Positions 1 to 11,937 of a DNA stretch of 64,000 nucleotides are shown one piece after another. Both the position numbers and the translations under genes were made by a program. The notes under the pieces are model-generated. The model was not told the DNA's origin and ran no database searches. It was given only the letters and a program-made list of their open reading frames with translations. Numbering within the stretch: position 1 is the first letter of the stretch; each line of letters opens with the position of its first letter. Location: assembly GCF_047496725.1 (NCBI RefSeq), contig NC_132984.1:3111001-3175000 (forward strand), written 5' to 3'. This DNA is from Anoplolepis gracilipes. Its lineage: Eukaryota; Arthropoda; Insecta; Hymenoptera; Formicidae.

Positions 1-152
1 TTTATTATTATTTTAATAAATATTAATCGTCGCGATAAAGAAGCTGATATTCTCGCAATCGTTCATTCTCCGAATGGAGAGTGTAATCTGAAACTTTATT
101 ATTACTTATCATTATGCATTTATATAGAAAGTAATACGTGTGAATGTAACAG

Positions 153-473
153 GCAGCTAAGCTCGTCCTCGCCGAGACCCTGGTGGACAAAGGAGTCGGC
201 TATGCGGCGGAGACTGGCACCTTCACCACGCATTGTCCGGGGCTCTACCAATTCAGCTTCGCCGGGTACGGTAGCACGGACCTGCGGTTGACGTTGAAAC
301 GCAAGTTGAACAATTCCGACAGCTGGAGGACAATTGTCAGCGTTGGTCCGGGTGGAGGAAGCAATCTCGTTCTGTTGGACGTCGAAGCGGGTGATCAGCT
401 GGCCGTCTTCGTTGAATCCGGAAAGGTCGCTGACGGGGCTACCTTCACGGGTCATCGCGTTTACAAAAGATAA
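153..473 (+). CDS. C1q-domain-containing protein, 3' terminal exon (partial)
   Basis: The terminal exon opens after an acceptor (taacag, ending at 152) and reads in phase 0 to a TAA at 471-473; the start of the gene is left of the window. The 106 residues look like the C-terminal half of a C1q/TNF-like jelly roll. A Gly-x-Tyr-x-Phe strand (GLYQFSFAG) is followed by a basic strand, a VSVGPGGGSNLVLLDVEAGDQ turn-strand-strand stretch, and a final F-T-G-H-R-V-Y strand near the C terminus, which is where C1q domains end. C1q proteins are secreted lectin-like or complement-like trimers and occur in some insects. No signal peptide or collagen part is visible because upstream exons are missing. The family call rests on strand pattern and terminal motif only. 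A competing GCAG acceptor four bases downstream would break the frame. Confidence 0.6.
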   Translation, partial: AAKLVLAETLVDKGVGYAAETGTFTTHCPGLYQFSFAGYGSTDLRLTLKRKLNNSDSWRTIVSVGPGGGSNLVLLDVEAGDQLAVFVESGKVADGATFTGHRVYKR

Positions 474-530
474 GCTGGACCATTAACATCTTCAATGACA
501 TCAGGCTGATCATTATGATAGGAAAGCGAA

Positions 531-536
531 ATTAAA
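531..536 (+). terminator. Probable poly(A) signal of the C1q-like gene
   Basis: ATTAAA, the commonest variant hexamer, lies 58 bases after the stop codon of the C1q-like exon. It is the first candidate signal downstream. Confidence 0.35.
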
Positions 537-1973
537 GTATGATGAAAGTGAGCCTAAAAGAAATCCGTGATATACCAATGTAAAAATATTTCACTAAATC
601 TTAGAAGTTTTCATTTTCGGTTTAAAAACTGCATTATATACCAATCTAGTAAAGAATACCGAATTTTATGAGCAGATTATCAAGTCAATAATCATTAAAA
701 TAAATCAATTTTTTAAAATAATATAAAAAATCAAGTTTGATCAAGGATTAAAGATTGAAAAATTAAGATATACACATAATAAGTAAAATTAATGTTATGT
801 TTTTGATAAATTTTGAAATTTTCATCAATATACATATTATAATAGCATCTGAAAAGGAAAACAATTAAAACGCTTTTGCAAAATCCAAGTTATGAATATC
901 AACGTTACTTGACTTATTGTTGAAGGACTTTCTTGTGTGCCAAAATAGAGTTCATAATTCGTATCATTTTTAAACTTTTGCGATTTAATATTTTATGATA
1001 ATTATCTCTCCGTTCTCAATCATTCGGTTAAAAATTTCATTCATCTAATAATTTTGATTGCAAAATGTAGAAACAAATTTCTACCCATTTTGTAAATCAA
1101 CACAGACTTTTTCAGTTTTTCCTTCTTTCATCTCTTCGTGCTTTCTAGCGTTTTTCTTCTTCATATTAACTTTCTCCTCGAAATTCGTTTTTCTCGACTT
1201 ATTCTTCTCACTATCATAGATCAACGCGATTAAAAATCAACTTTCTCCCTTCCATTTACGAGCATTTATCTTTCTCTATATTTTCTTTGATTATTTATGT
1301 TTCTAATACTTTCTCTAGTCTTTATTGTTCTCCATTATTTCTACACTATTCCCCTTTGAAATTGTTCTTTTCCTCCGCTCTTACTTCTGCTGCCTGTCAC
1401 AAATTTTACTTTTCGTTGTTTCAGATTTTCTTTTTCAGCTACCTCTTTCTTGCTTCCTTTAGAATACTCGTCTTTAAAAATATTCTATTATTAAAATTAT
1501 TTTTACTCTTTTACTTCCAATTGCTTCTATCATTATTCTACCTTTTAAACTTATTTGTTCTTTAAACTTATTTTTCTATTTTCTTTTACTCTATCCTTCC
1601 TACAAAGCTTTTTGCTAAACTTCTTTTACCTTTTTCTTATACATATATTTTTTTCTTTTCAATTTCATATTCTATTTCTGATTTAATCTATACATGTCTG
1701 TCAGTTTCTCTTTTGGTCTTTATCTATCCATCTATTTGTCTATCTATCTATCAATCTTTTTCTATCTTTTTCTATCTTTCTTACTCTGTTTCTATTATGT
1801 TATAATAAATGTCGTAAGCATTTGCTATTAGTAGTTATGTCGGAGAGAAAAATTGCAAAGTTGATAAAAAGTAAAAAAAAAATAAACAGAAAAAGATTTT
1901 ATTGTAACAAAAGAGAAAAGATTATAACTAGACAATAAAGGGCGCGTGCGCGCATCTATGACGAACAGTGCGA

Positions 1974-1979
1974 TTTATT
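1974..1979 (-). terminator. Probable poly(A) signal of adenylosuccinate lyase
   Basis: TTTATT on the + strand is AATAAA on the minus strand, about 190 bases past the stop codon at 2169. Confidence 0.35.
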
Positions 1980-2168
1980 TTTTTACGTATTATTTTATCA
2001 ATGTAAGAAAAATGTTAACAATGAATAAATTGTGTGTATACGCATAATTTCATTTATCAAAAATATTCCAATCACACTCTCTTCACTCTAAATCTAAATG
2101 ATAGTCTGATATAGATTTCTTTGGAAGACACTCGAAGAGATTTTTACATTAAATCTCTTCCTCGAGAA

Positions 2169-5100
2169 TCATATATCGAGTTCGACAGTGTCACTTTCCA
2201 GTCCCTTGTAATCTTCGAGTACAGGATACACCTCTTCCTCGAGGAACTCGACGACTTGCTCAGGCGCTCTACCGACGAAAGTCGCTGGGTCGAGCAAAGT
2301 GTCCAGTTGAGGTAAGATCGGCGCAAAATATGGATCTTTTCTGATCCTATCGACCAGATCGTTATCCAAGCCATGTTGTTTTACTTGTGCTCCGGCTTCG
2401 TGTGATAACACGCGAATCTTTTCGTGACAGACCTATAATGAAAATGCATAAAAGAGAATTGTTAATAGTATAAAAAAATAAATATTAAAATATTACAGAA
2501 GTGTGCATCAATTAAAATTTCAAAACTAAAATTAAAGTTAACTAAAAAGTAAAATTTAAAAGCTTAATAAATATTGTTATTGATCTTTTGATATTTAAAA
2601 GAAATATGATTGCAAAAATTGTTTCAAAATTTTTATGCAATACACATAAATATGCTGAAAAAGAGTGTCATACCTGTCTGTCGCCACCGGTCTTCACCAT
2701 GGCCATTATCACATTCTCCGTGGACATGAAGGGTAACTCTTGCGCCACGTGTCTGGCGATGACTTTGGGATAAACGACTAATCCCTCCGTGATGTTCTGG
2801 AGAGTCATCAGGATCGTGTCGGCCGACAGAAAGGCCTCCGCCAAGGTCAGCCGACGATTCGCCGAATCGTCCAACGTGCGTTCCATCCACTGGGTCGCCG
2901 CAGTGTGGAGGACGTTGTTCACCAGCGTCATCAGGTGACGTGCTACGCTGCAGCATCTCTCGGAGCGCATCGGATTGCGTTTGTACGGCATCGCGCTCGA
3001 GCCTATCTGCGTACTCTCGAAGGGCTCCTCGATTTCTTTCATGTTCGCGAGAAGACGAATGTCCGTGCAAATCTAGAGAAGATTAAAAAGAAAATTAGTT
3101 TGAGACCAAAAGAAAATTGGTTTGTGGATCATTTTTACAACAGAAGAAAAAAATAACGGATATTTCATTCGTTGACAGTTATAATGTTTTAACAGCTGTT
3201 GTGCGAGGCATTAATTCCGCTCACCTTGTGAACGGTCGCGCCGAGTGAACTCAAGGCGTTCAAGCACTCTATATCGACTTTTCGGCTGTACGTCTGTCCG
3301 GTAACGGCATAATGTTTTTCGAAACCAGCCATCTTAGTGACAAGATCATCTAATCGCTTCACCTTTTCCGCATCGCCTGTTAACATTAATTTTTTAGCAG
3401 TTATTTCCCAAAATCTGAAAATTAAGAGCAATCTTTCGATTCTGCCAAGCTTAGTTTTTATAATTTTAATTTTTCTTAAGAGATTTGAATAATAAAAAAT
3501 TTCAAGTATCATTGTTAAAAAAACGGGGATTCATATTTCGATAACTTTTTTACTTGATCATCTAAAAAAATAGATTTCGAGCGCGTATGTGTGCTCGTGA
3601 TTATGTCTTTACGATTCTTTTTTTTTCGTGATGAAGTAAAACACGATATTAAAATTTAAAAAAAGGATAAATTAAATTCGCGGCTTACCGTTGAATAGCT
3701 GAAGAAAAGATGCTTGAGTGCCAGTAGTGCCCTTGACTCCGCGGAATCTGAGATCGTTCCTGGCACGATGGATGGCCCTTTCGTCCATCAGCAAATCCTG
3801 CAGCCATAGCGTCGCTCTTTTGCCGACCGTCGTCAGCTGCGCGGGTTGAAGATGAGTGAAACCCAAAGTAGGCAAACTGCGATACTCGAGAGCGAATTTC
3901 GCGAGACGCCGAATTACACTGGCCAGTTTCGGCAGCAGTATGTCGAAGCCTTGGCGCAGGATCAGAAGGTCCTTGAAAAAATCTTAACAAATTAGTTGAA
4001 TCTTAAAAATAAAAATTAAAGATATACATCATTACAATATAACAATGTAACACTTGGGTAATATGTGATTTTTTATATTTTTTTTTTACAAAATCTTGAG
4101 AGACATTAAATTATATTAAAATAAAAACTCAAGAGATACGATTTTTTATAAATGATATATCCATATTTTTACAGTTTAATATCTTACAAGGAAAGGGTCG
4201 GAAGTGTCCCCTTTCGATTTTAAATAAGTTTTGAATACGTTGTAGTCAGGGCAAAATAGGGGACACGTATTTTTTTATATGTGCTCTTACGACCGTTAAG
4301 GTAAGAGATATAAAAAAAAGTTTCTAATAAAAGTTTTATGGTTTTTAATGTACTTTAAAACGGCATAATCAGATTTTCCCCTTCAATTTTTGAAAAATCT
4401 GATTATGCAGTTTTAAAGTACATTAAAAACCATAAAACTTTTATTCCAAACTTTTTTTTATATCTCTTATTGTTTTGACGGTATTCGCTCAGAGGTATAA
4501 AAACCAATTTTTTTCAAGAGGGTGTTTCACCTCCTTGACGGCTGTAAGAGCACATATAAAAAAAATACGTGTTTCCTATTTTGATCTAGACTACAACATA
4601 TTCGAAACTCATTAAAGTCGGAGGGGGACGCTTCCAACCCTTTCCTTGTTAGTAATAATAATGAAACGTACCGTATTATCACCCACGTAGCAGCTGGTTG
4701 CGCCGAGGTGGATGATGGGTGCAGCCAGTGGACACTGTTGGCCGAAAACGTGAACATGCGCCATCACATCGTGCCTCGTCGCTTTTTCTTCCTTGGCGGC
4801 GGCTTCAAAATCGATGTCGTCTACGTGTGCCTCCATCTCGGCAATCTGCTGCGGCTTGATGGCCAGGCCGAGCTCCTGAAAAATCGTTTTTGTTAATAAA
4901 TATTTCTGATCGGTATCATGTCTCGCATCGCTCTGTTCTAACTAAAATTGAAGAAAAAAATGTGGCTCGATGTATAATTGGTTTAAAGTTATCACTCGAT
5001 AAGAGATCGCGCATGTGCGACGATCCTCTATGATTCTTATCCTCGTTTCAACGTACTCTCTGTATCATCTGATTAGATAAAGAGGGCTTGGTTGTCCGCT

Positions 5101-6101
5101 TCGGGAAAGCATAACGCAAAATTTGTTCATTCGTTTTCACGGCGAGAGGTGCAAGCGAGGAGTCTGCAAGCATGGTGTCCCTGCAGACTATTGCGAGTAT
5201 AGTGATCAAAGTGCTAAAATTGGTGAGAGGATATAGTATTTTGGTTTTCATATCGTGTGTAATCGTCGTGAAAAGTGTATACACCTGTGAAGAGAGTTTC
5301 ACAGAGTGTATATATCTGAAAACTGAATTAATAAATGATATTTTCTTTGATCAATTTGGGATAAAGTATTCAAGATTCTTTTAGCAAAAACATTTACTTT
5401 TTATTTAATTTTGAGTAACTATTATTTTATTAGAACTATTATATTTAATCTAGTTACAAAACTGTTCAACAATGTTAAAAAATTACGAAAGACGTCCAAG
5501 TCAATTAATCTTTCACGAAAAAATCGACTACAAGTTGATCATTTGATAAATTTCTTTTAGAAGCTATAGTTGTATAGTTGAATTTAATAAAATATATCAA
5601 AGAGTGGTTACCTTAATAAAACGATACAAAAAAATTTAGTTTCTCGCTTAATCTGACTCACGTGCGTATCGGAATTAAAAGTTGTCAATAAGCGCGATTT
5701 TGCGGTCAGTGATTGCAGTTGTGAAAAATCATGAAAAGGCATGAGGTGTAAAGTCATCATAAATATAACCATTCAAGGGACATTCTTGTAAGACGTATAT
5801 GATTCATCTCGACTGCCCTTATCGGCTCGCGATAACGCACGCTGTTTAGTAAGCGATACGCTACGTTGCCGTCGCTTTTAATGTAGTAAACTATAGAGTG
5901 CTTTAGAAAACCTTTATAGTGATAATAAAATTATCACATTTCGTCTTTCTAGGATATCTAAATATTTTTAATTTTCGAAATTATTTTTTTCAAACACAGT
6001 AAAAAAATTTTATTAATATAAATCTAATTTATATTATAATTAAATACAAAAAATCTTATTTTTTTTTATCTTTTTCAAAATTAATTTTCTTAAACTTCAA
6101 T

Positions 6102-6141
<40 letters not shown>

Positions 6142-9100
6142 CTCGATATTTAAAAATAGATTGTAAGTTTAGATTTAGTCTAAAAATTTTGATAAATATA
6201 TTATCTTACTTTTATTGCACAAGTTTCTTGTGACACGCTATACAAATATATTTTGATGATTCATCAATTTGTAGGTTCTCAATCTCATCATTCTGATCCT
6301 GTATCGTACAGGATATGGCGGCGAATTTTTAGGTGTAGGTGGAACTTGGAATTTGAACGAGGATAAAAATCCCGATGCCGAGATCGTCGCTTCCGGCGTT
6401 TTCGTCGGCTTCTTCATTTATACGAGTGTCGTGCTCGTCAGTTATTGTTTCGGAAATACCGAGCACAAAAAGACTCTTGTTGTAAGTATTCGTACGTAAA
6501 TTTCAATTCAAGTTATATTAAATTACAGTAAAAAAAAGCTATAACATTTTTCTCGTGTATATATTTCACATTTTTCACAAAAGAATTATATTTCGCGAAT
6601 TAAAATATCGATGAAACTTTTGATAGATAGAATGTATCAGAAGTGACGCTTTTTCTCTTCATTTAGAAATTTTTTGATAAACGTGAAACACATTTTTTTC
6701 TTTTATCCATTCAAAGAGATAAGAGATAAGAGATTTGTCGTAAAACTGCATATAACATGAAGGTTTAACAATCTGATAATTTTAATCGATCTTTTTTTTA
6801 CAGGAAATTATCATGAATTTTGTTGGAACCTTCATGTTTATAGCTGTGGGTGGAACAGCTTTGCATTATTGGCACGGTTACTTGCCTGAACAAAAATTCA
6901 TATACGATGCACCAGAGAGGCAGGTAAGAATCCGAATCGAATTTCCAACACATAAAGTAAAATTATAAGAAAACTTACACTAAATAATCAATAAATGTAT
7001 ATAGGTACAAATTTCAATTCCCTATGATAAGAGAATTATTTTTTAACACACAAATAAAAGTAATAAAGGCTATAACCGGATAAGCATACTAAAAAATATT
7101 TTTTCATTAATCTCGAATAAAAGCTCGATTTTTAAAAAAAGATTGAAATTAAAAAATGGCTTTTTTAACGTGTTCCTTTCGAGGTTCAATCACCAAACTT
7201 TTATAGAATACTCTTTTTATATCTCAATACTCTCCAATTTTTTCAATTTTTTCAAATTGGTGGAACATGATGAAAAAAAATGGAAAATCTTTTCTTTTAT
7301 TATTTTTTGACAATAGGACGAAAAATACTGCAGGATAGAAATTTTTTTTATGCAAAAACAATTTAAAAGTTTATTAAACGTTATATTTGTGAAAATTGTT
7401 TTTGCATAAAAAATATTTCTATTTTGCAGTTTAATTATAACTATTACAGTTATTATTATTACTATTATTATCATTACGATTATAATTATTACAAAAAAAT
7501 AAATAATTTTCCGTTTATAAAAAAATAATTAAAAAAAGGATTTTTATTTTTTTTCACTATGTTGCATCAACTCGAAAAAATTGAAAAAATTTGAGAGTAT
7601 TGAGACATATAAAAAGAATATCCTCTAAAAGTTTAATGATTGAACTTCGAGAGTTTTTATTCGAGATTAATAAAAAAATATTTTTTTTTGTGTCTCGTTG
7701 ATAAGTATTCAGAAAAAAATCAATATGGGATCATCTCAAATATTTACAGAAAAAAAATGAAAACTGAAAATGACGTTTTTCTCGATAACTCTGGAAATAA
7801 TAAAGTTAAAGAGTTGAAATTTTGAGGAAAATTTTTTTTTTACAATGAGGAAATGACAGGCCAAGTATTATTTGAAAACTCGTCGGGGGCACTTTTTGCA
7901 TACTTATCCGGCTATAGCCTTTCAAAATTGATATATATATATATGTATATATTTATTTCTTTTTTATTTTAATTATCTTTATAAATAATTCCGAAATATT
8001 AAACAATTTTTAAACAAATTGTTAAACAAAATTCAATGATTTCAGGTCGGTCTGGCCGTGGGCTCGTTATGCGTCTTGGAAGGTGCAACGTACCTGATCG
8101 ATCTCATATTGAGCTTTCTTCATTACGCTAAAGATGAATTTAATTAGCATAAGAAAAGAAGTATTACAAGATAACGTCGTTGACACAGCGACAATATTCA
8201 ATAGCATTTTTTTCCATTTCATTCCATCAAACTCGACTCACGTTAAAACTAATAATGTACTAACAAGTATCCCGCAAAATCTTATAGTATTAAATTATCA
8301 TCATTAATTATTTCCAAGTCATATTTCAGTAGCGCAAAAAATGATTTTCCTTCTTTAAAAATTGCGAAAAGAGGGGAGTCTCTCCTCCTACATTTTTATA
8401 CCTACATATTTATTCGTACCTCTCCATTAAAGACACATGTAACGTGCCCAAAATTTTTCACAAAGAGTTTATAACAAACTGATTTATACATAAAATATAT
8501 TTCTTATATATGTATAAAGAGAATCAATACTTTCAATTTATTTTGTTTCACTTATTCGAAAGCAAACCAACGGTTCTCGAGTTTCTAGCTCTCGTATTCG
8601 TGACATCGCTGTAAAAATTTATTTCCTCAAGCCTGGCACATTTCCTCATACGCACCGAACGAACCGATAATACGTATCGGGCGATAATTATGCATGTGAC
8701 CCCTTTGTTTAATCGTTTGGCTCTCTCGGTCTGCAAAGGAAAAAACGTAGAAAACGCAAAACATGTATGACCGGAGCCCTTCTCGAAATACATAAACACG
8801 TCCATTGCTCGACGACGTTCCACCGGATGATTTCATCTTAAGCCCTACTAAGATCCCGTCCTACCGTATCAATTAATCCATTTGACCCCGCGATCGTTGT
8901 GGATGACCGACACGATTGTACACCCACCCACGAACCGAGTACGTTAATCGCGGAGGTCACGCTTAATTTTGCTAACTTATAAAGCTGGAATATAACAGGA
9001 TAAGTATATTATTTACGCTTGAATAAGTACCTTAAATTAGGAGAGGAGAAACTCGGTTTAAATTCGTGCTGCTGGACAAGAGCATTTTTTTCTCTCTCGC

Positions 9101-11902
9101 ACTTTATTCTCCGAAAAATCGTATTAAAAAAAAAAAAAAAAGAAAAGTAATATCAATTTATACTCTAGAAATAATCAGAGCCCGAGATGTGTCCGAGAAA
9201 TAAGTCAACGCGATATAAAAATATAACATTCTTTTTACTTACGACGGAGAAATTACTATGTCAGAACGTTTGTATAGCCCACGAAAAATAATTATCGTGT
9301 AAGCTGCGTAAATGTTTCATCGAGGACGGGAGTTGACATAGATACTCAGTAATCGCGATATGAAAAGTGAAAGATTGCAGCGAACTCGTCGTCGTACAAC
9401 GTGCGGATCGATATGACGATTTGTTTCTAGCAATATTGGTTAAAGGCACAAGTATAGCCTACAGAAACTATACAGGTGGCATAAAGTTGCATGCTTTCAG
9501 CGTAATATTTTTTTTTGCGTATCAGACGAGACGGAAAAATGCATAAAGAATCTAATTTAATTTCATATTGATTATAGTAAAGTTATTTCACATTAATTAC
9601 TTTAAAAAGTTTACATCTCCCATAAATAAAATACTGTCTTCAAAATAAATATCAATTAATTTTTAAATATTAATTAATTTTATAATAGCCTAATTTTAAT
9701 TAGTTTTTAATACAAAATGTCATAGTGTTAATAAAATACAATAGTGCAATTATATAAATCTTGTCTATTTCTAGATTATTCAAACTTATTAAATCAATTC
9801 TTGTATAATATAATAAAATATATTAAGAATTAAAAAATAATTATATTAATATTAAAAATATAATATTTAAATACTCATAGCAATATTAAATAATATTCTT
9901 TTCTCTTGGCACAAATAGATTACAACGCAGTGATAAACAGAGCACTGCGTTCCGATCGCGTCCTACAATGAGGAAATTACACTTATTTTATTATTCCAAG
10001 CTAGAGTATTAAAAGTTCGCTAATTAGAATCCAGTAGATCCAGCGTGTTTACTAGTTGCGAGTTAAAAATAATCGCGTTGCCATAATTACGTGAAACGTA
10101 ATAAACGCGCGCGCGCTCGCGTTTGCATGTAATACGATAGCGAGTCTTTTCAATGCACACGGTAGACAATCTGTGGAATTACGACGTGTCCTTGCACCAT
10201 ACCGCGACGTCAAAATAACGCTATGAAATAGGATCGACCGTATCGTTTCGAGCGAAGAGGAAGTTAAGTTTCGCTCTCGCGGGATTTTTCATCGCGAACT
10301 TTATACTCTTCGCGCACGTGCGTTTACAATGACTCTTTAAAAAAATAATGCAAGTATAATTCATAAAGCAGTAAATAAAATCCCAAAAAACTGAATGGAA
10401 ATGTCTCTGAATTCGAGTTTTTTTTTTTTTTTTTTTTTTTAACGTCACATTTCTCTTTATATTTTTTTTTATAAATTGTAATAATATGTATACTGTTTTC
10501 GCATTAAAAATTAAAAGACTGTAAACTTCTCTTATCTTTAACAATAAGTCAACTTGTTGCAGGAAGTTGCAAGAGTCCTTCGATGACTGACTTGCTATGC
10601 AGCATTATTACGTGTCATTTAATCGATGACGCAATAGGGCGTGCACGCAACATAACGACACTTCGCGCGTGTCCGTGACATGTCAGCGTATACAGAACAG
10701 GCAAAAACCCGACCGGAAATCTGATTACGATGTCAAACGCTATCGTGCGTGAAAGAGCCCGACCTCGATACGGTGTTCCTTGCTTCTCGGAGAAGCAGTG
10801 ACATTCTTTAATCCGTTTTCTTTATCGAACTTGACTAATCGATATTTAATGAATGAAAAAAAAAAAAAAAAAAAAAAAAGAGACATCTCTGACATCTGCC
10901 TCCTGTAATCATCTGTATTAAAAATTGTGCGATTTCGGTGAAAGTTTCGCTAAATGAGTGAAAGCCTCGGAATGACGAAACCCATAGGCATCGCTAACGG
11001 TGCCTAGCACCTATACTTGAAGCATCGATTCCTCTCTGGTATCTTTGATACTTATGTTAGGCAGACCTGGTCGCGCGCGCGGGACCTCGAGCCCGTACTT
11101 CGCTTGCGCGAGAATCGTAAAGCTCGTAGTAAACGTCGCGTATACCGTACGTCGTGTCGTGCTGCGTTTCAGTTCGAGCTGCGCCGCTGCATCGTGCGGT
11201 ACGGTTCCCCCTTGGGACGATTCGCGTCGTGTGTTTGAGAAAGAAAAAAAGAGAAAAAAAAGGGGAGCGGAGGGAAAGTACCTCTGGGAAAGAGAGAGAA
11301 CCCTGTTCTACTTTCTCAAACCTAGAGATAAAATAGGCAGAGTATAATCTTGTACGGTATAAATCTCCGAGAATCTCGTACTCCTCGGTGTGTGTTTAAA
11401 GTGAGAGACTGTTTGTTGCGTTCGCTCGCGACCCGGGTGTGCACACGTGGATAGGGACGCGTGCCAGGTGACTCAATGGACGGAGTATTTGTTGGTCGGC
11501 GTACTACTTGAGGCCTATTTAGGTAGAGTTTCAGCCGCAGCGACTCGCCTGGTATGCAACTCGTAATATAACTGCGTATTCATTCTTGAAAAAAAAAAAA
11601 AAAAAAAAAAAAAAAGATAACGACCTAAAGGAGACAGAGTTGAAACAGTTAGTCTCTGAATATGTATGTACATATGTATGTCGTGTTTTGAATTTATATC
11701 TCACTTCGAAAGAAGAATGTATACGACACGTTCTTTTGAAATGGATTTTCTAAGGATAGGTCATTGCGATAAATATTGTGACACTCTTGTGATTAGGAAG
11801 AGTCAAAATTGAAGAAATGTGACATAAAAAAAACTCTCGAATTCAGAGACATTTCTATTCAGTTTCTCGGGATTTTATTTACTACTTTATGAATTATACT
11901 TG

Positions 11903-11937
<35 letters not shown>

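Larger units (their letters stand above)
474..2168. other. Intergenic DNA between the C1q-like gene and adenylosuccinate lyase
   Basis: This stretch is AT-rich with a strongly pyrimidine-biased block from about 1090 to 1800, including an imperfect TCTA microsatellite near 1722-1790. The open frame at 1287-1565 is made of Phe, Leu and Ser codons from this T-rich tract and is not a gene. The right part holds the 3' UTR of adenylosuccinate lyase. Confidence 0.6.

Noticed and set aside
1287..1565. Open + frame of 92 codons
   Set aside because: Composed almost only of Phe, Leu, Ser and Tyr from a pyrimidine-rich tract; no splice sites, domain or conserved pattern.
11017..11347. Overlapping + frames in a CG-rich patch, possible exon
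   Set aside because: Several frames are open at once because of composition; none has a family motif or a phase-matched partner exon.
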